From: Pseudopedobacter saltans DSM 12145
Lineage (GTDB): Bacteria > Bacteroidota > Bacteroidia > Sphingobacteriales > Sphingobacteriaceae
NCBI RefSeq assembly: GCF_000190735.1
Contig: NC_015177.1
Location: 1,984,001 to 2,048,000, forward strand
Direction of reading: 5' to 3'
DNA: 64,000 bases
Part shown: piece by piece, positions 39,453 through 48,722 of the stretch
Position numbering within the stretch: the stretch's first letter is position 1
Layout: each line of letters opens with the position of its first letter
Program-made: the position numbers and the translations under genes
The notes under the pieces: model-generated
The model's database searches: none
The model's input: the letters and a program-made list of their open reading frames with translations, nothing else
What the model was told of the DNA's origin: nothing

Positions 39453-40010
39453 ATGAAAAAAGAGCTATCACAGGAACAACGTAAGACATTACTTGAAATT
39501 TTGGCGCAACGTTTTGAAAAACATATGTACCGCCACAAAAATATTAAGTGGGTAGAGGTACAAACCCGATTAGAAAGTAAACCAGAAAAGCTTTGGTCGT
39601 TAAATGAAATGGAGCAAAGTGGTGGAGAGCCAGATGTTGTTGGTTTTGATAAAAACTCTGGCGAAATTATATTTTTCGATTGTTCAGAAGAAAGCCCAAA
39701 AGGGCGAAGAAGCTTCTGCTACGATCAGGAAGCCCTGGATTCGAGAAAAGAACATAAACCAGTAAATAGTGCCGTAAATGCTGCTAAAGCTATGGGAGTC
39801 GAGATTTTAACAGAAGAAGAATACAGAGCATTACAAGAACTTGGCAAATTCGATTTAAAAACCTCCAGCTGGATAAAAACACCAGATGCCATTAGAAAAG
39901 AAGGTGGTTCCTTATTCTGCGACCGCCGCTATAACCATGTATTTGTCTATCATAATGGTGCTTCTTCTTATTATGCGGCCCGCGGATTTAGAGGATCTCT
40001 AAAGGTTTAA
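39453..40010 (+). CDS. DUF4256 family protein
   Basis: A 185-aa soluble protein matching the DUF4256 family along its whole length (LEILAQRFEKHMYRH, MEQSGGEPDVVGFDK, FFDCSEESPKGRRSFCYDQEAL, FCDRRYNHVFVYHNGASSYYAARGFRGSLKV). The many conserved charged and aromatic residues suggest an enzyme, but the function of the family is unknown. It follows the exporter by 21 bases and precedes a Ppx/GppA gene by 10, so it may be cotranscribed with both. Confidence 0.85.
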   Translation: MKKELSQEQRKTLLEILAQRFEKHMYRHKNIKWVEVQTRLESKPEKLWSLNEMEQSGGEPDVVGFDKNSGEIIFFDCSEESPKGRRSFCYDQEALDSRKEHKPVNSAVNAAKAMGVEILTEEEYRALQELGKFDLKTSSWIKTPDAIRKEGGSLFCDRRYNHVFVYHNGASSYYAARGFRGSLKV

Positions 40011-40020
40011 ACCAGTAATC

Positions 40021-40932
40021 ATGAAGGCAGTTATAGATATCGGAACAAATACCTTTCACCTTTTAATCGGGGAAGTTAAAAATGGCAGATCTGAAATTCT
40101 TTTCAGACAAACTATACCCGTGAAATTAGGTGAAGGCGGAGGAATTAGTCGCGGAGAAATTATTCCTGCCGCTTATCAACGAGGTTTGGATGCTTTAAAA
40201 ATTTTCAAAGACCGCATAGACGAATTTAAAGTTAAACAAATAAAGGCCACAGCTACTGCCGCTGTAAGAGACGCAAAAAACGGTGTCGACTTTATTAATG
40301 ATGTTTATAAACAAAATCAAATCAAAATAGATGTTATCAACGGACAACAAGAAGCCGAATATATTTATAAGGGTGCAAAAGCAGCCCAAATTTTATCTAG
40401 AGAAAAAGCTTTGATTATAGATATCGGAGGAGGAAGTACAGAACTGATAATTGCCGATCATAGACAAATATTCTGGAAAGAAAGTTATAGGATTGGCGCA
40501 GCGAGGTTGCTGTCCGATTTCCATAAAAGCGACCCCATATCTTCATTGGATATATTCAATTTGAATAAACACCTTCAAGAAGTATTGAAAATATTTTTGG
40601 AAGTTTATCAGGAATATCGCCCCACAGTCTTAATTGGAACGGCCGGCTCCTTTGATTCCTTTAAAGAAATGTTCTTGTTTGATGAGACTAATCAGGCATC
40701 GGAGTTGATAAACTACGAATTTCAGAATCATCAATTTTTAGACTTACTCGAAAAAATCATTAAATCAACTCATGAAGAAAGGTGTCATATGCAAGGACTA
40801 ATTCCTTTAAGAGTGGACATGATCCTGATGTCGTCTTTACTGGTTAAGTTTATTTTAGCCGAAACTGAAATCAAAAGGATTATTTCATGCACCTATTCTT
40901 TAAAAGAAGGATTACTTTTCAGTGAAGATTGA
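40021..40932 (+). CDS. Ppx/GppA-family phosphatase
   Basis: A 303-aa ASKHA-fold protein containing only the catalytic Ppx/GppA domain. It has AVIDIGTNTFHLLIGEV (phosphate 1), ATATAAVRDAKNG, the catalytic Glu/QE in INGQQEAEYIYKGAK, LIIDIGGGSTELI (phosphate 2) and IGTAGSFDSFKEM. These enzymes cut polyphosphate or the 5' phosphate of pppGpp. There is no C-terminal HD domain, so it is the short form. Exact substrate cannot be told. Confidence 0.88.
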   Translation: MKAVIDIGTNTFHLLIGEVKNGRSEILFRQTIPVKLGEGGGISRGEIIPAAYQRGLDALKIFKDRIDEFKVKQIKATATAAVRDAKNGVDFINDVYKQNQIKIDVINGQQEAEYIYKGAKAAQILSREKALIIDIGGGSTELIIADHRQIFWKESYRIGAARLLSDFHKSDPISSLDIFNLNKHLQEVLKIFLEVYQEYRPTVLIGTAGSFDSFKEMFLFDETNQASELINYEFQNHQFLDLLEKIIKSTHEERCHMQGLIPLRVDMILMSSLLVKFILAETEIKRIISCTYSLKEGLLFSED

Positions 40933-40963
40933 TATTTTTATAGGTTAAAGCCCTGCTATTTTG

Positions 40964-40971
40964 TACTTTTG
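40964..40971 (+). promoter_or_regulatory. -7 box of purB
   Basis: TACTTTTG is a perfect TAnnTTTG box 14 bases upstream of the ATG at 40986. No well-spaced TTG was found. Confidence 0.45.
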
Positions 40972-40985
40972 CAAAAATTTTCATC

Positions 40986-42332
40986 ATGAACTTATCTTCA
41001 TTATATGCCGTTTCCCCTGTAGACGGGAGATATTACAATACCACAAAATCTTTAGGCGAATTCTTTTCAGAAGCTGGTTTAATAAAATACAGAGTATTTG
41101 TAGAAATTGAATATTTCATTGCTCTTTGTCAAATACCTCTACCTCAATTAGCCGATTTTGACCAGGGAAAATTTGAATCTTTAAGATCAATCTATAAAGA
41201 CTTCAAAGAATCGTATATTTTAGAAGTTAAGGAAATAGAAAAAACTACCAATCACGATGTTAAGGCTGTAGAGTATTTTATTAAAAACAGGTTTGATGAA
41301 TTGGGTTTGGATAAATACAAAGAATTCATCCACTTCGGCTTAACCTCTCAGGATGTTAATAATACCTCTATTCCTTATTCATTAAAAGAAGGTTTAGAAA
41401 AAGTAATCTATCCGGAAATCCAGTCATTAATTGATTTATTAAAAAGCCTAGCTGCTGACTGGAAGAACATTTCTCTATTGGCGCATACTCATGGGCAACC
41501 TGCCTCTCCTACCAAATTAGGGAAAGAAATATTGGTGTTTGTAGAACGTTTAGAAAAACAATTCGAACAATTAAAAGCAGTACCTTTTTCTGCAAAATTT
41601 GGCGGCGCTACCGGAAATTTCAATGCACATCATGTTGCTTATGGAAGCATTAACTGGCAGGATTTTGGGAATAAATTTGTAAACGAACAATTAGGTTTAA
41701 GTCGTTCTCAATACACCACCCAGATTGAGCACTATGATAATTTAGCAGCAACTTTCGACGCACTAAAAAGAATTAACAACATTATTTTGGATTTGGACAG
41801 AGATATGTGGACGTATATCTCTATGAACTATTTCAAACAAAAAATAAAAGCCGGAGAAGTCGGTTCTTCTGCGATGCCGCATAAAGTGAACCCAATAGAT
41901 TTCGAAAATTCCGAGGGTAACATTGGTATTGCAAATGCTTTATTCGAGCATTTAGCCGCTAAATTACCCGTTAGCCGACTACAAAGAGATTTAACAGACT
42001 CAACAGTTTTAAGAAATGTAGGAGTTCCCTTGGCGCATATGCTAATCGCTATTAAATCGAGTGTCAGAGGTTTAAATAAACTTCTATTAAATGAAACAGC
42101 AATTGCACAGGATTTAGAGGATAACTGGGCTGTTGTTGCCGAAGCGATACAAACTATTTTAAGAAGAGAGAATTACCCTAATCCTTACGAAGCATTAAAA
42201 GCTTTAACACGAACCAATGAGGGAATAAATTCAAAAACAATTGCGGAGTTTGTTAATACACTCGATGTTTCGGAAAATGTAAAAGCCGAATTAAGAGTTA
42301 TTACGCCTGGCAATTATACAGGTATTTTTTAA
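40986..42332 (+). CDS. purB: Adenylosuccinate lyase
   Basis: A 448-aa fumarase/aspartase-superfamily enzyme that acts twice in purine synthesis (SAICAR to AICAR, adenylosuccinate to AMP). Features: SPVDGRYYNTTKSL, HFGLTSQDVNNTS, LLAHTHGQPASPTKLGKE (catalytic His) and the signature loop GSSAMPHKVNPIDFENSEGN with catalytic Ser. Length matches the long PurB form common in Bacteroidota and Proteobacteria. Confidence 0.96.
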   Translation: MNLSSLYAVSPVDGRYYNTTKSLGEFFSEAGLIKYRVFVEIEYFIALCQIPLPQLADFDQGKFESLRSIYKDFKESYILEVKEIEKTTNHDVKAVEYFIKNRFDELGLDKYKEFIHFGLTSQDVNNTSIPYSLKEGLEKVIYPEIQSLIDLLKSLAADWKNISLLAHTHGQPASPTKLGKEILVFVERLEKQFEQLKAVPFSAKFGGATGNFNAHHVAYGSINWQDFGNKFVNEQLGLSRSQYTTQIEHYDNLAATFDALKRINNIILDLDRDMWTYISMNYFKQKIKAGEVGSSAMPHKVNPIDFENSEGNIGIANALFEHLAAKLPVSRLQRDLTDSTVLRNVGVPLAHMLIAIKSSVRGLNKLLLNETAIAQDLEDNWAVVAEAIQTILRRENYPNPYEALKALTRTNEGINSKTIAEFVNTLDVSENVKAELRVITPGNYTGIF

Positions 42333-42363
42333 AGTCATATATTAGTAAAAACAAATGTATATC

Positions 42364-42395
42364 TTGTTTTTGCATCTGTTTGCTTATTACCTTTG
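42364..42395 (+). promoter_or_regulatory. Promoter of the Nfu-type gene
   Basis: TTG at 42364-42366, 21-base spacer, then TACCTTTG (perfect TAnnTTTG) at 42388-42395, 21 bases before the ATG at 42417. Confidence 0.6.
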
Positions 42396-42416
42396 TTATA
42401 CTAAATATTGAAAGTC

Positions 42417-42968
42417 ATGAATATAACAGTATATACCGAATCGACACCAAACCCAAATACAATGAAATTCATTGTAAACAAATTGTTGATCAATGGAAGT
42501 GTTGATTACCCTACCAGAGAAAGTGCAACTGAATCCAGGTTTGCATCTGAGCTTTATAAATTCAGTTTTGTAAATGGAGTATTCTTTGCAAGTAACTTTG
42601 TCACCATAACAAAGTCTGAAGATGCAGAATGGGCTGATATCGAACCTATATTAAAGGAATTTGTAAAAGGCGCGGTAGAATCTGAATATGCTGTGCAATC
42701 TAAAAAAGAAGAAGAGTTTGTCGATTTTGAAGGTTCTGAGGTAGAAATAAAAATTCAGCAAATCTTACATGACTATGTAAAACCAGCTGTAGAACAAGAC
42801 GGCGGTGCTATTGCATACAAATCTTTCGAAGATGGGGTTGTTACTGTAGAATTAAGAGGTTCTTGCAGCGGTTGTCCTTCTTCTACAATTACCTTGAAAT
42901 CAGGAATTCAAAGCTTATTGCAAAGAATGGTTCCAGAAGTAAAAGAAGTGGTTTCAGAAGCGCTTTAA
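42417..42968 (+). CDS. Nfu-type iron-sulfur carrier
   Basis: A 183-aa protein. The N-terminal Nfu_N domain (TESTPNPNTMKFIVNKLL, ASELYKFSFVNGVFFASNFVTITK) is followed by a C-terminal NifU domain (VKPAVEQDGGAIAYKSFEDGVVTVELRGSCSGCPSSTITLK) with the CxxC cluster ligands. Nfu proteins carry 4Fe-4S clusters to target enzymes. The frame can be opened at a TTG at 42408, but the ATG at 42417 fits family length and the promoter. Probably a single-gene unit. Confidence 0.92.
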   Translation: MNITVYTESTPNPNTMKFIVNKLLINGSVDYPTRESATESRFASELYKFSFVNGVFFASNFVTITKSEDAEWADIEPILKEFVKGAVESEYAVQSKKEEEFVDFEGSEVEIKIQQILHDYVKPAVEQDGGAIAYKSFEDGVVTVELRGSCSGCPSSTITLKSGIQSLLQRMVPEVKEVVSEAL

Positions 42969-42987
42969 AAGACTATAAAAACACACA

Positions 42988-43021
42988 AAAGGTCTTTCTT
43001 AATGTTATGAGAAAGACCTTT
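42988..43021 (+). terminator. Terminator after the Nfu-type gene
   Basis: A 12-bp perfect stem (AAAGGTCTTTCT with AGAAAGACCTTT), 10-base loop, then a short T-rich run. Confidence 0.82.
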
Positions 43022-43090
43022 CTGTTATAGAACACTCGTATTTCTATCCAGAAAGACAGCATTTAACTAATTTATTAAGTAAGCTTTATT

Positions 43091-44740
43091 ATGAGGAATG
43101 GATTTATATGGTCGTCAGCATTTATCATATTATTGATTTTTGTTGTCAGTTTTTTTGCTCCCGGAATACTTTGGAGCTATGTCATCATTCTTCCTTTGGT
43201 TATTCTTGGTATACAAGACATCATTCAGAGGAAACATGCCATTCGCAGAAACTTTCCTTTATTTGGCAGACTTCGTTATATACTTGAAGGTATGGGACCA
43301 AAAGTCTATCAATACTTCGTGGAAAACGATACTGATGGTCGCCCATTCAACCGTATACATAGAAATGTTATTTATCAAAGAGCAAAAAAGGAATTAGATA
43401 CAACGCCGTTCGGTACGCAGCTTAATGTCTATGATGATAATTATGAATGGTTAAACCATAGCATTAATGCGCTGGATTTTTCAAAAATAAACGAAAACCC
43501 AAGAGTATCGATAGGCGGTCCGGATTGCCTTCAACCTTACGAATCAAGCATCTTCAATATATCCGCCATGAGTTACGGATCATTGAGTTCAAATGCTATT
43601 TTAGCTTTAAATCAGGGAGCTAAAATTGGTGGCTTTGCACATAATACAGGTGAAGGCGGTGTAAGTGATTATCATTTAGACGGTGGTGGCGATATTATAT
43701 GGCAATTAGGTACTGGGTATTTTGGTTGTAGGGCTGCAGACGGAAATTTTGATCCGGTTCGTTTTGAAGAACGTGTAGCCCATCCTAATATTAAAATGAT
43801 CGAAGTAAAACTCTCACAAGGAGCAAAACCAGGCCATGGTGGTATGCTTCCGGGATCAAAAGTAACAGCCGAAATTGCAAGAATACGTGGTGTAGAAATT
43901 GGAAAAGATGTAGACTCTCCACCATACCATAAAGCATTCTCTACACCTTTGGAATTAGTTGGCTTCATAAAACGATTAAGAGATCTTTCTAATGGGAAAC
44001 CTGTTGGTTTTAAACTTTGCGTGGGACATAAAAATGAATTTGTGTCCATTTGTAAAGCTATGATAGAGACTAAAATTTATCCTGACTTTATTACCGTAGA
44101 TGGCGGCGAAGGTGGAACGGGTGCTGCACCATTGGAATTTTCTAATTCAGTTGGTATGCCACTGCGTGATGCTCTGGCTTTTGTTTATGACACACTTACG
44201 GGATTCGATCTTAAAAAACATATTAAGATAATTGCTTCGGGAAGAGTCGTCACAGGGTTTGATTTAGTTAAAAACTTCGCTTTGGGTGCCGATTTATGTA
44301 ACAGTGCCAGAGGAATGATGATCGCTTTAGGATGTATTCAGGCGCTGGAATGTAATTCAAACACTTGCCCTACCGGAGTGGCAACACAAGATCCTAATCT
44401 TTCGAGAGGACTGGTTGTAGCAGAAAAGAACAAAAGAGTAGCAAACTTCCATAAAGAAACGGTTAAGAGTGCATGCGAATTAATGGCAGCAGCAGGAGTA
44501 GCACATCCAAGTAAAATGCATCGTGTGCATATACATAGACGCGTGTCGCCAAATCATATAGAAACTTATGTGGAAAGTTACCCTTATATAGCCAAAGGTT
44601 CTCTTTTAGCTAAACCGTATCCCGAATCTTATGAAATTTTGATGAACATTAGCCGAACTGAAACTTTTAAACCTGACTTCTCTGAATTCGACTTAGATAA
44701 ATATCAATGGGCAAGAAAACCCAAGGTTGCCGATATATAA
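43091..44740 (+). CDS. Membrane-anchored FMN-binding glutamate synthase-like protein
   Basis: A 549-aa protein. Two close N-terminal hydrophobic stretches (about 5-42) anchor it to the membrane. The rest is the GltB FMN-binding synthase domain: SAMSYGSLSSNAILALNQGA, GEGGVSDYHLDGGGDIIWQLGTGYFG, KPGHGGMLPGSKV, TVDGGEGGTGAAPLEFSNSVGMP and the cysteine cluster CIQALECNSNTCPTGVATQDP, which in GltB binds 3Fe-4S. It lacks the glutaminase domain and GltD, so it is unlikely to be a normal glutamate synthase. Such stand-alone proteins are common; their reaction is uncertain. Confidence 0.88.
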   Translation: MRNGFIWSSAFIILLIFVVSFFAPGILWSYVIILPLVILGIQDIIQRKHAIRRNFPLFGRLRYILEGMGPKVYQYFVENDTDGRPFNRIHRNVIYQRAKKELDTTPFGTQLNVYDDNYEWLNHSINALDFSKINENPRVSIGGPDCLQPYESSIFNISAMSYGSLSSNAILALNQGAKIGGFAHNTGEGGVSDYHLDGGGDIIWQLGTGYFGCRAADGNFDPVRFEERVAHPNIKMIEVKLSQGAKPGHGGMLPGSKVTAEIARIRGVEIGKDVDSPPYHKAFSTPLELVGFIKRLRDLSNGKPVGFKLCVGHKNEFVSICKAMIETKIYPDFITVDGGEGGTGAAPLEFSNSVGMPLRDALAFVYDTLTGFDLKKHIKIIASGRVVTGFDLVKNFALGADLCNSARGMMIALGCIQALECNSNTCPTGVATQDPNLSRGLVVAEKNKRVANFHKETVKSACELMAAAGVAHPSKMHRVHIHRRVSPNHIETYVESYPYIAKGSLLAKPYPESYEILMNISRTETFKPDFSEFDLDKYQWARKPKVADI

Positions 44741-44773
44741 AAACAAAACGGGGCAAATTGCCCCGTTTTGTTT
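44741..44773. terminator. Bidirectional terminator between the glutamate synthase-like gene and a small minus-strand gene
   Basis: 16-base arms (AAACAAAACGGGGCAA and complement) around one central base. The 3' arm overlaps the stop codon of the minus-strand gene. A- and T-runs flank both sides. Confidence 0.93.
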
Positions 44774-45041
44774 AATAATCTATTTCTAACAAACTATGTG
44801 TCGAAATTAAAACCCCTCCTTTCAACTCCAAATAATCTGGAGTAACATTCCAAACAGTTGTTTCTACTCTTTTAGGACCTTCTGTAGTATTGAAAACTAT
44901 ATTCGCTTTCGATTTGAAAGCATTACCTAATTTTAAAGCGTTTTCCAATTTTCCTCTGAACTCTGAAGCATGATCTTCCGGGGCATTGATAATTTTAAAA
45001 TTTGTAATTTCTTCTTTTTGGATTAATTCGGCTACTATCAT
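44772..45041 (-). CDS. Small soluble protein, unknown function
   Basis: An 89-aa protein with alternating strands and one helix (FRGKLENALKLGNAFKSKANIVF, GPKRVETTVWNVTPDYLELKGGVLI). The KGGVLISTHSLLEIDY tail is typical of small Bacteroidota proteins of unknown function that I have seen as single-domain entries; no motif was recognised. Single gene, well terminated. Confidence 0.6.
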   Translation of the reverse strand: MIVAELIQKEEITNFKIINAPEDHASEFRGKLENALKLGNAFKSKANIVFNTTEGPKRVETTVWNVTPDYLELKGGVLISTHSLLEIDY

Positions 45042-45139
45042 ACTCTAAAATTTATGCATTGAACAAAATAATATCACTTAATTAAATATAGATATTAATC
45101 TAAAAAAGACAAATTAATCTATACTCTTTTATTATCATT

Positions 45140-46681
45140 TTATTTGGTCAAAACACGTTCGGGACGCTCTATCATACCTTTAAACCCATCATTATAAAAA
45201 ACTCTTGGACTGCTTAAGATATTTCTCTCCGCCGCTGCTTTGCTTTGGACAGCTGGTGGAAAAACACCATTCATTAAATATGTTATTGCAACGGCAATAT
45301 TAGTTTCTGTAGGATCTCCCAGTTCTTTGGTAAAAGGGTCTTGTATCGCATAATCTACATTTATTCCGCTATAATAACCACCTTCATTATTGGAATTAAA
45401 AGACTCAAACATTGAATAATAGACATCATATTTATCAATTCTAATGGGAAAGAAGCCAACTGGCTTGCCATAAGTTTTGCTTCCCACCAGTTTTATATCC
45501 ATATATGGCTTTAGTGAATTTATGGTCAATTCACTCGCAGAAGCTGTACTACCACTAACAATGAAAACTACCTTTTGTACATTAGCTAAATAATTCGAAG
45601 CGCTTTTATTAGCATATGACGTAATATTATCATATCTCCCAAAATAAGATTGCTTCACTCCTCTTTCATCCGTATAAAACTGGTTTTTCAAAATAGTTGC
45701 CTTTCCGGTACGCATGGTCTCGTTGTATTTTTCCGTAAAAAGCAGTTTTCCGTTGTATATCTGTGGAATAATAAGATTGATCAGCTTCTCTGCTGAAGAT
45801 ACATAACCGCCTCCGTTATATCTTAAATCAACAATAATCTTATTGACATTCGCAGAAGCAAAACGTTGAAAAACTGCATCCAGAGCTGGTTCAGAATCAA
45901 TTTTCTCGGAAAAACGGGCATAAGCCAGATAACCAATATTATCTGTATTTCTTACATAAACAGTATCCTTAAATATTGGTGAACTTTTGTACCTCGTTTT
46001 ACCTAAGGTAATTTCTTTGCTCACAGATGATGATGGAGGATATAAAGTTAAAGTAACTGACGATCCGTCAATGGCATCTAAAAATCGGTCTATTTCAGCA
46101 TCAAAATTAGATCCATAAGATATGCCATTTACCTTCGTTATGATCGACCCCCGTTTTATATTTTTTAAAGCCGCTGGTGAACCCGGACTTACATATTTTA
46201 CATATATGTCATAACTATTGTCATATTGTGTCCGTGATATATATGCCAGCCCCAAACCGATATCATTTCCGTAACCATCTAATTCAACATAAGATTTTTC
46301 TCCGCCAATATTCGCTATTACTCCCCCATCCTGGGCTTCTTCTATATAGGAGTACTTAGGTTCGTCATATAAAATCCCTCTACTGCTATACCAATTTTCA
46401 TTCGAAGTGTATCTTGTAATTTTTAACAGCTCAGCCTCGTAGTTGGCAAACTCATCTCGGTTCTGTGTAAAAGACCTGGGATTAAAGACCGAATAGGTAG
46501 GTAATGCCGTATTCCACAGATAAACTTCTTTTGCATATAAAAATATAGAGTCTTTAGTTAATTCGGCTCTACTGGCGGTTTCTGTAGGTTTATCAGGATC
46601 TATTTTATTCTTTTTGCATGAAATTATACTAAAAAGTAAACAGATACCTATTAAACTCTGTAATTGCAATCTATGGCGCAT
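45140..46681 (-). CDS. S41-family C-terminal processing peptidase, lipoprotein
   Basis: A 513-aa exported protein with lipobox LFSIISCKK. Residues about 140-230 are a PDZ-like domain (GLGLAYISRT, VKYVSPGSPAALKNIKRGSIITKVNG). Residues about 245-450 are the tail-specific protease domain with VDLRYNGGGYVSSAEKL, the catalytic Ser region VSGSTASASEL and Lys in SKTYGKPVGF. Such proteases cut C-terminal regions of envelope proteins. It follows the degenerate HAD-like gene by 34 bases and may be the last gene of the lolD operon. Substrate unknown. Confidence 0.87.
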   Translation of the reverse strand: MRHRLQLQSLIGICLLFSIISCKKNKIDPDKPTETASRAELTKDSIFLYAKEVYLWNTALPTYSVFNPRSFTQNRDEFANYEAELLKITRYTSNENWYSSRGILYDEPKYSYIEEAQDGGVIANIGGEKSYVELDGYGNDIGLGLAYISRTQYDNSYDIYVKYVSPGSPAALKNIKRGSIITKVNGISYGSNFDAEIDRFLDAIDGSSVTLTLYPPSSSVSKEITLGKTRYKSSPIFKDTVYVRNTDNIGYLAYARFSEKIDSEPALDAVFQRFASANVNKIIVDLRYNGGGYVSSAEKLINLIIPQIYNGKLLFTEKYNETMRTGKATILKNQFYTDERGVKQSYFGRYDNITSYANKSASNYLANVQKVVFIVSGSTASASELTINSLKPYMDIKLVGSKTYGKPVGFFPIRIDKYDVYYSMFESFNSNNEGGYYSGINVDYAIQDPFTKELGDPTETNIAVAITYLMNGVFPPAVQSKAAAERNILSSPRVFYNDGFKGMIERPERVLTK

Positions 46682-46715
46682 AGAAATATATATTTAAAGC
46701 GGAATATTGACTCCA

Positions 46716-47318
46716 CTAATTATTAACACACACAAAACTTACACCAAATAAATTGGCTTGTTCCTCATCTTTTGCCTTACTCACAATAGTAAGTTCACTT
46801 TTTTGCAGATTATTTTGTGCTATTAATACTGTCAAAGCCTTGTGAAAATCCCCTTCAAATTCATCAACGTAATAAACTTTTAGATATTTCTCTAAACCAT
46901 TCCATTCCACCTGGGTAATTTTGTTGAATTGCGTTTTAGGATTCCCTTTAGTTAAAATAAACAATTGCTTCCTGTTAGTTACCAGCTCTTGCATAAATTC
47001 CAAAGCTTCTTTGTAAAGCAATAACTTAAGAGGAAGCTTCGCATTTTCATAAAGTCGCTGGTAGTTCTCTCTATATTTAGGGTCTACACCGAAGGTTCCG
47101 CTCAGTTCTTCAAACATATTGTCTTTTCCATGCACTTCATATCTCTTGCTCATGAAACTTATCAGATCCTGGGCAGGAGGAAATTGTTCTACATATTCTA
47201 AAAAATTTGCAAAGAGATAGAAGAATTGTAAATCGTAGTCTCTTTCTGGAAACAAAACATCATCTAATTCAAAAATAACTGCATTTTTCCCTTCCGGCAA
47301 ATTGCTATAACTTATCAT
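46716..47318 (-). CDS. HAD-like protein with degenerate catalytic motifs
   Basis: A 200-aa protein with a HAD fold: motif I region VIFELDDVLFPERDYD, motif II FILTKGN (Thr 123), motif III Lys 160, and motif IV region IVSKAKDEEQA. The nucleophile position (D in the usual DLDDTLF) is Glu 17, and the GD...D metal motif IV is replaced by SKAKDE. Phosphatase activity is therefore doubtful. It overlaps the ATP-grasp-like gene upstream by 4 bases, so the two are coupled. Likely a regulatory or structural descendant of a HAD phosphatase. Confidence 0.72.
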   Translation of the reverse strand: MISYSNLPEGKNAVIFELDDVLFPERDYDLQFFYLFANFLEYVEQFPPAQDLISFMSKRYEVHGKDNMFEELSGTFGVDPKYRENYQRLYENAKLPLKLLLYKEALEFMQELVTNRKQLFILTKGNPKTQFNKITQVEWNGLEKYLKVYYVDEFEGDFHKALTVLIAQNNLQKSELTIVSKAKDEEQANLFGVSFVCVNN

Positions 47319-48061
47319 ACAATCTGATTTTTTATCCTTATAATATTTCTGCCATTCAATGATATTTCATAAAGCCCATCTAATTTATTCGCTTCCAATA
47401 CCTGACTAATAATTTTTTCCTGCTCTAAATTTAAATTTGGGTAAGAATGCAATTTATTATTTATCCTAAGCACACTAAAGGTAAAAATATGCGGATCTTG
47501 TAATTCATAAATTATTATACCAGTCCAGTTATTCGATTTTAGCAATTTGTTAACCTGAATAAAAGAACTTACATCTGGTAAATCCCAAATGTTTATTTTA
47601 TCAGAAACAGTATCGTCTATTTTTATCAATCTTCCTTTACTATCTAAACTTCCAACCGCGATTGTCTTATCGGGATATCCCATATCTAATAGGCCTTTCG
47701 AAAAATGTGCTATCTCCTCAATTGTCAAAGTGTTTACAATGCCCTCACCTTCTATTCTATTTAAATTTCTCAGCTGTTTTAAAGTGGGAATTAAAACTTG
47801 TATATCATATTCCGAAAACAAAACCTTCGCTTCCGATAAAGCAAATACTTCATTTTCTTTAAGCGGAATTACATATTCTATATTATTACTTAAGCAAAGG
47901 CTTAACAATTGGTGGGCGTATGAAGCGCTATCTTCATTTGGAATACTAAAAGAACTATTTTCAGAATCTCCTGATATAACCCGATATTCGGATTGGAGCA
48001 GAAATGATATCAGTCCGGCTGTCGGATGATTTCCTGCGGTTATTAATATATTTGTCAACAC
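47315..48061 (-). CDS. Truncated ATP-grasp-like protein
   Basis: A 248-aa protein. The N-terminal half resembles the pre-ATP-grasp domain of carbamoyl-phosphate-synthase-like ligases (ILITAGNHPTAGLISFLLQS, YVIPLKENEVFALSEAK, VLIPTLKQLRNLN). Complete ATP-grasp enzymes are usually 300-400 aa. Here the lysine loop and metal-binding ELNPR-type end are not visible, the C-terminus reading EISLNGRNIIRIKNQIV. It is probably inactive as a ligase or a binding module. It begins 3 bases after lolD on the minus strand and overlaps the HAD-like gene by 4. Confidence 0.6.
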   Translation of the reverse strand: MLTNILITAGNHPTAGLISFLLQSEYRVISGDSENSSFSIPNEDSASYAHQLLSLCLSNNIEYVIPLKENEVFALSEAKVLFSEYDIQVLIPTLKQLRNLNRIEGEGIVNTLTIEEIAHFSKGLLDMGYPDKTIAVGSLDSKGRLIKIDDTVSDKINIWDLPDVSSFIQVNKLLKSNNWTGIIIYELQDPHIFTFSVLRINNKLHSYPNLNLEQEKIISQVLEANKLDGLYEISLNGRNIIRIKNQIV

Positions 48062-48064
48062 TGG

Positions 48065-48718
48065 TTACGAAAAAATAAGTCCATCTTTCATTGTGATTTT
48101 TCTGTCTGCCATATCAGCCAAATCTTCGTTATGAGTCACAATAACAAAAGTCTGTTTAAACTGATCTCTTAAATCAAAAAACAATTGATGCAGTTCTTTA
48201 GCTGTGTTTGAATCCAGATTTCCCGAGGGTTCATCAGCTAAAACTAAAGCAGGATTATTAATTAATGCTCTAGCCACAGCAATTCGTTGCTGTTCTCCGC
48301 CAGACATTTGATTGGGCTTGTGGTCTTTTCTATGTGACAGCCCTAAAACGTCTAACAATTCTAAGGCTTTCGCTTCGGCTTCGGATTTTTTAACTTTTGC
48401 AATAAATGCAGGAATACAGATATTCTCCAGAGCAGTGAATTCTGGCAGCAGATGATGGAATTGAAATATAAAACCAATATTCTTGTTTCTAAAATGGCTG
48501 AGCTCTCTGGCACTAAGCCTGCTTACATCGATATCATTAATCCGCAGATCTCCGGAATTAGGTTTATCCAAAGTACCTATGATATGTAGTAAAGTACTTT
48601 TACCTGCTCCGGACGCACCAACAACACTCACCACCTCTCCCTTATCAACAGATAAATCTACACCTTTTAATATCTGCAGATCGCCAAAGTTTTTTGTTAT
48701 AGATTGAGCTTTAAGCAT
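48065..48718 (-). CDS. lolD: LolD-like ABC transporter ATP-binding protein
   Basis: A 217-aa ABC ATPase: Walker [11 protein letters not shown]-loop [16 protein letters not shown], signature [15 protein letters not shown], Walker [13 protein letters not shown], switch His VTHNE. It resembles LolD of the LolCDE lipoprotein-release complex and MacB-type ATPases. No permease lies beside it, so LolC/E partners must be elsewhere. It heads an apparent operon with the ATP-grasp-like, HAD-like and S41 genes. A -7 box ends 4 bases before the ATG. Confidence 0.85.
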   Translation of the reverse strand: MLKAQSITKNFGDLQILKGVDLSVDKGEVVSVVGASGAGKSTLLHIIGTLDKPNSGDLRINDIDVSRLSARELSHFRNKNIGFIFQFHHLLPEFTALENICIPAFIAKVKKSEAEAKALELLDVLGLSHRKDHKPNQMSGGEQQRIAVARALINNPALVLADEPSGNLDSNTAKELHQLFFDLRDQFKQTFVIVTHNEDLADMADRKITMKDGLIFS

Positions 48719-48722
48719 ATCA

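Noticed and set aside
43672-44049. 125-codon minus-strand frame
   Set aside because: It is antisense to conserved GltB motifs of the plus-strand gene and has no recognisable domain.
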